A stretch of DNA of 64,000 bases from the NCBI GenBank assembly GCA_032164245.1, contig JAVMKO010000003.1, positions 36,145,390 through 36,209,389 on the forward strand, in the 5' to 3' direction. Made by a program: the position numbers and the translations under genes. The first letter of the stretch is position 1. Every line of letters begins with the position of its first letter. Positions 44,785 to 55,910 of this stretch are shown piece by piece. The stretch comes from Sternotherus odoratus. Its lineage: Eukaryota; Chordata; Testudines; Kinosternidae. The notes below the pieces were generated by a model that saw only the letters and a list, made by a program, of their open reading frames with translations, was not told the DNA's origin and did not search any database.

Positions 44785-45217
44785 TACCGTATTTTTCGCC
44801 CTATAAGACGCACTTTTTCTTCCCCAAAACGGGGGGGGAAAAGTTGGTGCGTCTTATAGGGCGAATGTCTTATAGGGAAAAAAAAAAAAAAAAAAAACGC
44901 CTCGCTTTCCCGTCCCCGGGAGGCGCTTTTTTTTTTTTTTTTTGGTCCGGCGGGGAGGGGGGGAACCGGGGCACACATTTTTTTTTTGGTCCGGCGGGGA
45001 GGGGGGAACCTCGGCAGCCCGCCCGCGGCGGGGAGGGGGGAACCGGGACGCTCCCGGCAGCCCGCCCGCGGCGGGGAGGGGGGAACCTCGGCAGCCCGCC
45101 CGCGCGGCGGGGACGGGAGAGCAAGGCGCTTTTTTTTTTTTTTTGTCCGGATTTTTTATTAAAAAACGAGGGGGCGTCTTATAGGCCGGAGCGTCCTATA
45201 AGACGAAAAATATGGTA
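44785..45217. mobile_element. GC-rich inverted-repeat element, family C copy 2
   Basis: Termini TACCGTATTTTTCG and, inverted, TACCATATTTTTCG. The perfect hairpin CGCCCTATAAGACGCAC (44797-44813 with 44847-44863) is now at the left, so the orientation is opposite to copy 1. The interior has several A or T runs of 10-18 nt and tandem GC-rich units as in copy 1. It is longer than copy 1 because of extra poly-T and GC segments. The frames at 44754-45272 and 44870-45184 are low-complexity artefacts. Confidence 0.85.
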
Positions 45218-46723
45218 CCTACATGCTTATCGTTTCACCTATGTTTGGCATTCCCTACAAGCTTTCAGGTGACATGACTTTAGCTTTGGTGTTCCCTTTC
45301 TCGCTAGGCACAGTTATAGCTAATGTGGCTGCTGATTTTGGCTCCAAAGTCAATCAGTCAGTCTGAGTGTCAGTCTCACTACATACTCACTGTGGCCCTG
45401 TCAGTGTCCAACTGAGCTGACTGCCTCTCCCTCCCTTTCTGTCAGGCATACCTATTAATTCCTTATGGTCTTCTGATCTCAGTCTGAGTAAGTAACAAAT
45501 GTCCTAATCTGGATGATGCCAGCCAGGTAGGTTCTTCCCTCAGTCCATGGCCGTACATAATATTCTTAAAATTTAATTCAGACATTTGCCCAGTTTGTCA
45601 CAAGAGGTATAAAGTTAGCCATTAAAAAAACAGAAAAAAAACCTATCATTCAGAAAGTCACTCTTTAGTGTTGTAGCCTTTCAGTGGCAATTTCTCTGAA
45701 TTCCTTAAGGTAATTCCTGAATATAGTGCAGTGTTTTACCTTTAACAAAAAGATATAATTATAATCACAAAGAGAAGAAAATATTTTCTAATGTGGTAAT
45801 GGAATTTTATGTTGCTGTTCTCCAGATAGGAATGGTGTTTTCTGTGCATTTCAATATAAAAGTACAATTGGTACCGAAATAAACCCATGTAGCTATTATA
45901 AAGAAGATCTTGGACAATTTCGGCACAGATTTTGCAACTGGCTGCGTTTGCTTTTTTAAAAGCATAAGATTCTCTAGGTAATTAGTGCCTGTTACTAATG
46001 ATACTGTCCTTCAAATCTTGAGTCACTTGTCCTCTTACCTTTTGTCATAAAGTTATATAGTCGGGAGCACTCATGAAAACAAGAAATACATAACCAAAGC
46101 CCACTTGTTACCACTGTGGTGTCTTCTGTAATTTGTAGACCAAAATATTTTCCCGTGTCTTTGTATGATCAGTGTCAAATGTCAAATAGTACAAATGTGT
46201 AGAATTACTTGGACTTTACAGTAGCTTTCAGCAATGTGATCTTCTGTTTCATAATCCATAGACATTCTGATCTGGAAGAGAGTTGTTAGTTTTTTGGGTG
46301 CTTCTAGTGGTGATGTTATACTTCAAAGTCAGAAAACAAAATATGCATGTGGATATACATTATTCCCAGTACACACAACCCAAATCCAGCCTATCAGTTT
46401 TTGCTCACTGCAGTAAGCAATATTCCTACCTCATTTAATAGGAATGCTTTTATGAAAATAGTTATGGTAAAAATCTAGGGTAAACTCTTTTTCCTCATTG
46501 AAATCAATTTCAAAGCTCCTTTAATGGGCTAAAATTTCTCTATTACATCTATATTAATTCCGAACACCGTTGGTTTCATTTAATTTTTTAGAATCCGTGT
46601 ATCTGAGATCAGAATGCAGGCCTTAGTTGTATTACTCTTGAGAGCTTCTGGGACCTGAGAGCCCTCAGCTTCCACTGAAGTCAACTCTCGCTGAAGTTTG
46701 CTTCAGTGGGGTTAAGAGTGATT
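45218..46723. other. No recognised gene
   Basis: AT-rich sequence. 46655-46725 contains a piece of the common amniote repeat with cttccactgaagtcaactct. No exon candidate. Confidence 0.35.
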
Positions 46724-46728
46724 GGTAC
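46724..46728. repeat. Left target duplication GGTAC of the second family B LTR
   Basis: Compare AGTAC at 47475-47479: four of five bases agree. Confidence 0.6.
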
Positions 46729-47474
46729 TGTAAAGAGGGGGTACCCCAACCTTTGTGCTCTTGAGTACAAAGACTGGGACTCTTTTTTAGCCAAACCACT
46801 CAACTTAGCTGCTTCCCAGCCAAATTAAGTCCCTACACCCCAAGAAACCCCCCCCTTTACCAGTGGGGTTCTTGGGGAACCACGGCTGCCACCATCCGGG
46901 TGTACTTCCAAAACCTTGGAGGGGCCCCCGGACTTCCTCACCATCCATCTCTCTACCTGAGAGCCGGACCCTTAGAGGCTGTTCCCTTCCCCCTCCTCCG
47001 TCTAACCTGACGGTAGCGAGAGACAGTCTCAACACTTCAGCTATACACTTAGCCGTCCTGATACCTATTCCCCTCCCTTCCCTCTTCCCAGTTTGAAAGC
47101 AGAGAAAACCTTAAGGGAAATAGACCAGACGTTTTTATAACTAACAAGATTTAATAAAGAAAGAGAATAAAACAGAGATACAGTACACTTCACAATCTGG
47201 AGTTCCCTAACTCCCCTCTAAAAAGCACCGAGACACCCCAAATAGGCACAGGCTTCTAATATCAAAGATCACTTACAATCAGCTAAGTAGAAATATAAGA
47301 GAAGAGTAGAGTCATCTTAATAGCCAAAGATGCTCCGAGACCCATTTCCAGCTACGTGGCAAGCAAAACGAAACTAAACTGAAAACTCCTCCCTCCCTCT
47401 CTCGTGGCAGGGAGCTCTTACATCACTTGTTCTGAGCTAACATTAACCCTCTCCAGCCCTTTACACTTATGACA
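46729..47474 (-). mobile_element. Solo LTR, family B copy 2
   Basis: Begins TGTAAAGAGG and ends CTTATGACA, and aligns along its length with 21676-22460. On the minus strand it starts TGTCATAAGTGTAAAGGGC and carries a TATAAAA box near 47130. As in copy 1, AATAAA on the + strand (about 47153) makes the orientation somewhat uncertain. No internal region is present. The frames at 46805-47096 are shadows. Confidence 0.8.
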
Positions 47475-47479
47475 AGTAC
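47475..47479. repeat. Right target duplication AGTAC
   Basis: One mismatch to GGTAC at 46724-46728. Confidence 0.6.
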
Positions 47480-47766
47480 CTTGCAGGATCAGACCCTTAA
47501 TCTGGAGATTATACCTTTTAACAAACAAGGGACCGTTCTTTAATTCATGTGATTCTCGTATGCAGAAGAGCTGTCATCACACAAAGTGGTTCTCATATAG
47601 GAGGCTGCATTATTTGAAGCACCATATAAAAGACATAATTTAAAATTCTGATATTACAGACATTTCAGTCTATTCTTACACCTTTTCATGGCCCTCTCTT
47701 GTAGAAAGCAATAACATTCAACAGAAAGATAGCACAATGCACAGCGTCTCCTTTATTTATCATACA
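47480..47766. other. No recognised gene
   Basis: Short spacer between an LTR and the Helitron candidate. Confidence 0.4.
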
Positions 47767-48134
47767 CTAGCAAAATATCCGGCGTTGCTCGGGTCCATCG
47801 GGGGGGGGGGGGGAGGAAGAAGGGAGAGAGCTGAGGAGTGTGGGGTCCGTTGGAGGGGGTATTATGACATCATAACTATGTCACAGAGAACAGCAGGTGT
47901 TAACCTGCTGCCCAGCTGATGTGAATGGGCTTTAAAGAATTTCACCCCTGGGGGGCGTCAGAGGTGAGATTTGAAAAAATTTCAACTCTTACCCTGATTA
48001 GGACCCTAAAGCCTATAACTGTACCAAATTTCAAGTCTCTAGCTCAAACGGTGTGGAAGGCGTAAGGCAGCATACATACACGCACGCACGCATACACACA
48101 CGCGCATACACCATTTGACTTTTATATATATAGA
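47767..48134 (-). mobile_element. Probable non-autonomous Helitron
   Basis: On the minus strand the unit starts TCTATATATATAAAAG right after an A and ends CTAG right before a T. These are Helitron hallmarks: TC start, CTRR end, insertion between A and T. Just before the end lies an imperfect hairpin around CCCGAGCAACGCCGGA, close to the CCCGGGCAACGCCGGG stem that I recall in Helitron 3' ends. There are no terminal inverted repeats or duplications, as expected. The interior has a G12 run (47801-47813), a CA/CG-rich tract (about 48074-48108), and a perfect 8-bp-arm hairpin CAGCAGGT/ACCTGCTG (about 47891-47910). It has no Rep/helicase coding capacity. The alternative is an RTE-type LINE 3' end, which often shows similar AT-rich tails. 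Confidence 0.6.
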
Positions 48135-49159
48135 TTCAGGGAAGTGTGCAGAAAGTGGGGGAGCAAAGTATAAAAATGAAATATGTTCCATCTGCATGTC
48201 CCTTTTCGAATCCTTCTGCTCTTCTGAATCCCATATTGGGACCACCTCTCACTTTGAAACTTGTGTAATATATTTTCAGGGCTCTTGTACAGATAGTCAA
48301 ACATTCCAGCACTCTGCAGTTTTGAATTTTACAGTACAATTGTATGATATAGATGTTAGGAAAAATATCTCAGGTCTGCACTAACAGAAAAGTTTTTTAT
48401 GTATCATCCATTCTTTGCTAGTATTTTATGGTCATACACCTTTGGAGGAATCTCAGTGCATTTGCTGTCCTCCAAGATTTAGGGAAGTGAACTTCTCCTA
48501 TCATTCACTGATGGCCTTGATTTTTTCACTTTCTATTAAGAAAGCATACCGACAGCTAGTATGGTCCAGAAGAGATGACATAAATTATATTTTTCTAATC
48601 ACTGGTTTGATACACTCCAATATTGGTGGCTAATCCCCCATAGGATATACCAAACAAGCAACAAAAGTAAACTTCTGTTTTACCACACTGGCTAACAAGA
48701 AGTCATAAAAGCAATTCCCTTAGATTCCAGTCCCCGTATTACCCCTGAAAACACTAGACTTAGAGATGAGTGGTTCTTTAAAAACAATCTCTTAAAATAA
48801 AGGGTTCTTCTGATCCCAAAGGACCAGCCACATACCTAGGCCAATATATAACTTAGATCTTACACAAAAATCAAGCTGATGCCAATTCTTTACTATCTAA
48901 AATCTAAAGGTTTATTCACAGAAAGAAAGGCGAGAGTTAAAATTGGTTAAAGGAATCAAATACATACAGTAAGTGCAAAGTTCTTGGTGCAGGCTTGTAG
49001 CAGTGATGGATTAAACTGCTGGCTTGATAAGTCTCTGGTGGCTTCCAAAATCATTGGAAGAACCTCAGTCCCCTGGTTAGAATGCTCCCAATAGTATAAG
49101 ACCATAGTCCAGAAGTTTGAGCAGGAAACAGGTGGAGTTTCAGCAAATTTTGTACAAAA
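48135..49159. other. No recognised gene
   Basis: Frames at 48115-48384 and 48415-48633 have no known domain. The sequence before 49160 may be LTR-associated. Confidence 0.35.
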
Positions 49160-49720
49160 TATGACATGTAAGATGTCCATGAAAAGGTTATGATTTTCTG
49201 ATTATGATTATGCTATCTGCATGCATGTATCATTTTTGTATTATAAGTAATGGCTCTATACCTGTATTTCAAATGTTTGCTCCTGGAGTAATGCCCACAA
49301 GGTAGTCAATCTGCACATATTGGAGGGACTATTCAAATTAAGTGGCTCATCAAGAAACACTCAACTGACAATGGAGCATGAGAGATGCCCATCAACACTG
49401 AATGGACTTTCCTGAAACCCTATTGTCTGGGGTATAGGTAATGGCTTCCTGCAAGGACTAAGGGAATCCTGCAAGGACATGTGACTCACCCACGTGACTC
49501 CAAACACTATCATGACACCTGTAAGTTTCCACCAGCTCTGCTGAGAGTTTTCTTTGAAATAATGGGATTCCCTCCACATGGCCTAAGATATAAAAGGCCC
49601 TGGAAACGCCTCCATTTTGTCTCTTTCCAGCTCAAACCTCTGGACTATACTAATGGGAGCATTCTAATCGATGGGCTGAAGAACTTCCAATGATTTGAAA
49701 GAAGCCAGAAACTAAACAGG
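49160..49720 (+). mobile_element. LTR-like repeat with TATA box
   Basis: tgtaagatgtccatgaaaag at the start, tgttataatt-like AT-rich U3 text, gcacatattggagggactat, and a promoter-like GATATAAAAGG near 49588 followed by cctccattttgtctctttcc match a turtle LTR family from recall. The right boundary is unclear and I found no target duplication. Confidence 0.45.
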
Positions 49721-50952
49721 GGTTTACAGGATTTAAAGTTTGGATTTAGGCACCTACAGTGCGAGTGAGACACTTCAATCACTTTGTGGATTTAGTCCTT
49801 AGTTGCTTTTGAAAATTCTACTCTAGATGCTTTGTGACTGCACATTTCTAGTAGGCATTTCTGTTATTCTGTCAAGTGAACACATTAGTGCAGCACCATT
49901 AATGTGAACTAATTTCGGAATGTATCTTTCCTTGCTTCCTTAATACGTGTTCTTAATTTGAGTTCTCTTACTCTAGAGGCTTATTGCTCATCAGAATGTT
50001 CTACTTTTAATGATCTTAGGTTGTTAAGATATGAAATAGGTCCTGTACAAACTCCTTTGAAAAAAATGAATGGTAGGTGATGGAAAGAACAAATATTGAT
50101 TGCTACGTTGACTAGCCCTGTTTCCCTTCCCTATCCCTCACCGCTATACTGATAGATTGTAACATTTACTCTCACATGAAATGCTTGGTCTACTATTGGA
50201 TGTTCCTCAGAGCCATTCTGAAACTTTATTCTCTCTTTTTTAGTCACATACCGTTAGTCACTAGGGGTGAAATTCACTCCTGTGCAGAAGACAAGCATGA
50301 GAGACAAATAAGTCCCTGAAGCACTGCTGTTGCAGATGTAAGCGTTTCATAGACCTCATGCCAGCCCTCTGCATAAGGATGAATTTAAGCTTGAAGGAAT
50401 TAAGCAAGGTGAAGAGTCTGATCACAGATTCGAAAGCATCTATCTCTTCCTACATATCAGATACAACACAAGAGAGGATTAGCAAAAATAGACTTTTTAA
50501 ATTTGCCCCTGTGTGGCAGGTATCCTAAAATAGATCTCAAAAGGATAGAGATTTAAAGGTTATGCAGCTACATGATGCTGAATCAAACCCACTGTAGTAT
50601 ATTGCTGAATGACATAGTTACCTTTGATTTTCTTTGCTTTTGTTATTCTACACTGCAACCTTTGTTCTAGACTTGCAACATGTAGTGTGTGGATGGATGC
50701 CCAGACAGAGCCCCATTAAAGTCATGGGGTAATGGCAGTATTGGGGCTCTTCTAGTTATTGAAATGCAATTTAATTTGGCTTCCTGGAGAGTGAGCAAGC
50801 TTTATAAGCCTTGAAGACTTTATTGTTACTGAAGACTCTTAAAAATGATTACCATGTAAATGCATTACTGTGTACAGAATGAAATTCTGATTCCATTGAA
50901 GTAGATGTCAAAACTCCCATTGACCTTGGCAGAGCCAGGATTTCACCCATAG
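49721..50952. other. No recognised gene
   Basis: 49735-49860 resembles a degraded LINE/SINE-type repeat (ggatttaggcacctacagtg). 50880-50950 is a copy of the amniote palindromic repeat (aaactcccattgaccttggc). Confidence 0.35.
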
Positions 50953-52604
50953 TTAGGGTTACCAGGCATCCTGTTGTTAAAGGGACAATCCCATATTTAA
51001 GTCCTCCTGCAGGTGTCCCAACTTTTTCTTAAAAACGGGCAAATTGTCCCATGTTTTCTGTCTCCCCCTCATCAGTCCTGGCAGGTCCTGCTGCTGGCTG
51101 ATCCCTGCTCGCCAGCCAGCTGCCCAACAGCAGTGAGTGGGGGTGGTTGAGTGGCCGACGATGTGAGGCTGGTGGCGGGTTAAAGCTGCAGCGTGCGGGG
51201 CCAGCCACCCCCCCTGTTGGTCTATCAGTGCAGCCCTGCTGCAGACAGCTTTTGGCCAGTAGGGCCATGTCCCCCATCCCGTTTCTGGCCAGCCCTGGCT
51301 GCGCGCTGCAAGCTATGGTGGCTGGTGTGTGTGGGTAGGTGCCAGGCAGCGTCCGGTTATGTGGTCCCTCTGGCGCCCACCCATCGGTCCTTTGCATGTC
51401 CCCTCTCTCGCTGTTCTTTCTATTCTTTGCCCCTTCACTCCCCACATCCCACTGCCCCTCCATATCCCCCCCACATCCCGCTCCCAGTGCTGTGTGGAGC
51501 ATTCAGCTCACCAGCAGCCTGACCGTCAGGCTCCTTCCTTCCCTCACCGCCTCTGACTGGGCTGCACTCTAGGGAAGCCCAAGACTCTCCGACCCAGGGC
51601 GCTGGCCAGGAGGAACCAAGCCCCACACAGCCCTGGTACGGGGAAACCTCTCCACCTCTCAGCTAAGCATTGTAGTTTTGGGAAGATGGGGGGAAGTGAT
51701 TTCCAGACTGTTCATGCCCCAACCCTTCAGGTTCCACAGCAGCCCCCTGGGCAGGGCTTGGCATCCTCTTTGCCTGCCACTCCACCCCGCCCTGGGTGCT
51801 GCCCTCAGGGAGCAATGGGTTGCTTGGTCCCCTAGGCATCCATCCCTGCTGAGCCACCTCTCTGGCCGGGTTCGCTGAAGTCCCTGCAGTCAGGTCCCCT
51901 GGGTCTTGGTGCACAGTTCATCTTTAGGGCTTAACCCCTTCCTGTCCATGCTGTAGCCAGGGGACAAGAAAGTGGCTGGGAGCCTGGAGGTGTTAGCTTC
52001 CTTTTGACACTGTGCAGACAGGAAGGGACACGCTGCTTCCAGCTGTGGGGAAGTGGGGGAGGGGGATGGAGAGGTGGGAAGAGATGAGGTCTGCAAAGAC
52101 ATGGGCCATGTCATCCCTTCCCCCTCCCCACCCCTGCAACTAGAAGTGGCTCCCATCCCTTCCCTCCCACACAGTGCTGAAATGCTGCTGCTGGCCACAG
52201 TCTGGTGTGAACCCTGGCAGAAATCTGGGGAGGGGGGGCCTGTGACTCTACATGCCCTCCCCCTCCCACGAGTTGCCTTGGGAAGATGTGGCACCAGGTA
52301 CCATGGAAGGCAGAGAGTGCAGGGCAGGAGGGACAGGTTGGGGAGTTACCTACACTGTGGGAGAGAGATGTATGGGAGTGTGTGTGTGTTACCTCTCCCC
52401 ATGTGAACCTTAACGATAAGAAGGTAAATAAAAAGCATCCAACTACACAGTATTCCTTTTTAACAAGGTCTCAATCAACTTGATGTTAATTTGAACATTT
52501 GAACTGCATCATTCTGATTGATGGATTGCCATTGAACTCGCTTGAGTACGAGTAATTTTATCAGGTGTCCCGTCTTCAGCATAGGGTCATATGGTCCCTA
52601 CCCA
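50953..52604. mobile_element. GC-rich composite, possibly one long non-autonomous DNA element
   Basis: The left end ttagggttaccaggcatcct, with aaagggacaatcccatattt and aaaaacgggcaaattgtccc, and the right end (inverted) gtagggaccatatgacccta with agacgggacacctgat, are weakly similar inverted termini. The family is common in turtles by recall. The interior 51060-52400 is GC-rich and has overlapping open frames on both strands (51029-52406), none with a recognisable domain. Two separate elements are possible. Confidence 0.4.
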
Positions 52605-52765
52605 TAGTGTATGTAAGTATGAACAATATTCAGGATTGAGCAATAGGTTTATTTTTCATCTGTTTATGTAATATGAGCCTTGTTCTGCAAGAGAACCTGA
52701 AGTGAGACAGCATGTTCTTGTGGTATTTGTGGTCTGAGTGGAAGTAAGAAGCATAGGAAATCTTG

Positions 52766-52773
52766 CAAGGAAG
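52766..52773. repeat. Left target duplication CAAGGAAG
   Basis: Compare CAAAGAAG at 53223-53230: seven of eight bases agree. Confidence 0.75.
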
Positions 52774-53222
52774 CAGGGCCTGTGTAAGGATATTTTGCAC
52801 CCTAGGCGAAACTTCCACTTTGGCTCTCCCCCAACCCCCCGGTAACCCTGTGGCAGCTCCCCGCCCCCAGCTCACTTCCACTCCACCTCCTCTCCTGAGC
52901 ACACCGCCGCCGCTACACTTCTCCCACCTCCCAGGCTTGCGACTCCAATCAGCTGTTTGGGCTGGCAAGTCTGGGAGGGGAGGAGAAGCGGAGTGAGGGC
53001 GGCGTGCTCAGGAGAGGAGGTGGAGTGGAGGTGAGCTGGGGGCGGGGAGCGGTTCCCCTGAGTGTCCCCACCTCCATTACTTGCTGTGGGCGGCCCTCCC
53101 TGTGCCCCCCTGCCCCAGCTCACCTCCGCTCCAGCGCCTCCCCTGGATTCGCTTTTTGGCGCCCCCAGCCACTTGGCACCCTAGGCAGCCACCTAGTTTG
53201 CCTAGTGGTTGCACCAGCCCTG
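52774..53222. mobile_element. GC-rich non-autonomous hAT-like element with internal palindrome
   Basis: Ends CAGGGCCTGTGTAAGGATAT and, inverted, CAGGGCTGGTGCAACCACTA, flanked by an 8-bp near-perfect duplication. Internally, cagctcacttccactccacc / cctctcctgagcacaccgcc (52869-52909) is inverted as ggcggcgtgctcaggagagg / tggagtggaggtgagctggg (about 53000-53042), giving a long hairpin. It has no transposase. Frames at 52630-53252 are artefacts of this palindrome. Confidence 0.85.
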
Positions 53223-53230
53223 CAAAGAAG
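53223..53230. repeat. Right target duplication CAAAGAAG
   Basis: One mismatch to 52766-52773. Confidence 0.75.
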
Positions 53231-55784
53231 CCTCTCGCTTTTTGAACATTGAAGAGATTTAGATAGTTTGGCTAAAAATCCAAACCTTTGGGGGCTTATT
53301 CAGATTAGACTAAATGTCCAAACCTTTGAGGTTGCTCATTCACAGAACTTCAAGGGTTGGAGAAGGGTCAGTCATTTATATCTGGTCTATTGACATGAAT
53401 TGGTATTTTACTTGAAGGATCAAGGTCTTAATTTGTATTTATAGGAAGTAATATATTTTTCATTTATTCAGTTATAATAATAACAATTAACGAAGTTCCC
53501 CTGTTTATAATGTTCATTCTGTAGCATACAATTAATACACATTTATTTATTTTGATTTTTTTTAAAACTGCATAACAACAAGTTGAACCACAATCTAAAA
53601 TTGTCCCAGAGCACCACAGAAACTAATCTGCAGCTTCTGCATGAACCAGTCCCTACTGATTTTAAGGTCTTAAGGGGAATCCAGGTAAAAGCAGGGGTCT
53701 GCTCATACCCTTACTATAAGTACTGCATCTCCAGCCCCTCATTTGTTAACTAGTGGCTTGTTAATTTGGGTCCTTCTACTGATCTCAGTTGCTACACTGA
53801 GGGACCTGTCAGCTGGGAGAGCTGAGAGAAAGGTGCCCTTTTACAGTTCTTCACACCCGATGGGTTGTCTATTGGAGATCCTCCCTATCTTCTCTGTGGA
53901 CTGACACTCTCCACCCCCCAAGGTCTGGGGTGGTAATGATTAGTGACAAAGTAGTTGCTATTTGTATTGCAGAGGCATGAGATTCCTGATGACAGGAGCA
54001 GCACAGAGTCGGTTAAGGCAGTACTCCACCAACAGGCTGTGCTCTCCCATTTAAATGTTGTCCCATTTAAATTAAAAACAACTTTTCTTTTATTTTAAAT
54101 CTGTGAGCTACCAGAATGTTAAGAGTTCAGGGATTTTCACTGGGAAACAGAGGGACGATAAATGCTCAGGACAGTAACGCATACCGGTCATTTCTAAAAA
54201 TCTCCTGCTTCATTCCCTTTGCTTTCAAACATGGTTATTTTTTTCAGTGCTAACTTCTGAAGGATCCTTAGCAGAAGGCAGTTGATCACTTGTAGGAAAC
54301 CTCAGAAAGGGGTGGCTAGGATGTTGAGACTGGCTGGCATGAGGTTAGACTGCAACTGCTCCAAGGGAGTCTGAATGAGCTTCTCGTTTGATTAAATGCC
54401 CTTTGAAAATAAGAGAAAAGGCTTTGAAGAAAGGTTAATGGTTTGATCCTGCAAACACTTGTGCATGTGCATAACTTTATGCATTTGAGCAGTCCCAGTA
54501 TGCTGTCAAAAACTTGAGCCCTAAAATCCTAATCACAGGCCTTTCGGAGGCAATAGATGTAATCAGAAGGAATGTACACCATTACCATAGAAATAGGCAG
54601 AATTTAACTGAATCAATGCAAACAATAAACCCATGCCCTTTAGTTTTAAAAAACAAACAAGATGGGATTTTTGTAGTGACATGCACAAAACATAAATGAG
54701 TAAAATCAGATTTTATCACAAATAAATCAGTTAGTGAGTTCCTATGGGGATGACTTGTTCACCCATATTTATTTATAGTTTTAGCCTACGTTCACTTTTT
54801 TTTCTGTACATCTTTTGAAGCTGTTTCACAGCACATTGATAACGAAGTTCACAGTTCACATGGTGCTTTGTCCCTACGGATGTGAAAGCTTTATCAAAAA
54901 CACTTGGTATTCCTTCATAATCATCATAAAACGTATACAGTCTTTGGGATGAAGAATCTTAGAAAAAAGTTATTTACGGAACCGTAATTGGAAGGAGAGT
55001 TTATTCTAGTTCAAATCTGTTTCTCATCCTTAAATTTTCTCACTTGTCAAAACATTGAGTGAGGGTGTAACATGGGAATTATCTAGACTGTCTCCTGGAA
55101 TTCAAATGGTTTGTGCTGTAATGCTTTAAGTAAATGGAAATTTTAAAAGTATCGTACTAAAAATAACAAATGGAGAAATAAGGCATTAAAATTTCCCCTT
55201 TTTTCTACCTGTGTATTTCCCTCCTACTTCCTACTATTTGAATCATATAATCTATCAATTTTTCCTCAAAACAATATTTTTAGCAAGAGAGAGGAAAAAT
55301 AGAACCCCCTGAAAATCTATTTTATGCCCCATAATGTAAAATGATTTGCATTTTTTCCCTGTGCTTTTTGAAGGTGGACCCGACAACTCATATTTAAAAT
55401 TTAATCAGAATGCATTTTTTAAAGGAATGTATTATAAACTCCTGAGTTTATAAAGCACCCCATAATGAAAGAGTGATGATTCTGAGTGCCTTGATATAGC
55501 AATACCATGTAGGTAGTTTGAAATAGCTTCCCTGATCAGAAGTGTTGCTATTGGATAGTAACAATCATGATCTTTTTACCTGATTTCCCAGGGAGAACTA
55601 ATAGCTCTATTGCAGCTGTTATGCTAGCACTTGACTGCATCGTCACAGGGATATATGACATGCAGTCATCTTCGGGCACTACAACAGTGTGAATACCTGT
55701 GTACCATTGCAAACAATGCCGGTGGATACCTAGTAAATTATAGGCATGCTAGGGAGTTACACTTATATTTGCATGGACAAAATA
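53231..55784. other. No recognised gene
   Basis: AT-rich sequence. A near-tandem phrase, ccaaacctttgggggc and ccaaacctttgaggttgc, lies at 53280-53335. Confidence 0.4.
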
Positions 55785-55910
55785 CTCAAGGGTAGATAAG
55801 GGTCCAGTGACTTACCCAGGGTCACACAGGAAGCTGGGAATAGCGGAGCTGGGAATAGAATCCCACTTGTCTGCTGCCCAGTTTCATAGCTACATGACCT
55901 TCCACTACTA
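55785..55910 (+). mobile_element. MIR-like SINE
   Basis: gtgacttacccagggtcaca then caggaagctgggaatagcgg and aatcccacttgtctgctgcc follow the MIR core order. The phrase gcggagctgggaatag is duplicated in part (agctgggaatagcggagctg). Confidence 0.7.

Noticed and set aside
44754..45272. 172-codon frame with Lys and Phe runs
   Set aside because: It translates homopolymers and GC tandem units of a family C element.
51029..51502. 157-codon minus frame and several + strand frames in GC-rich DNA
   Set aside because: Overlapping frames without domains, inside a probable transposon; no splice context.
51000..53200. CpG-island promoter
   Set aside because: GC-rich blocks coincide with transposon or candidate-transposon ends; no adjacent first exon was seen.
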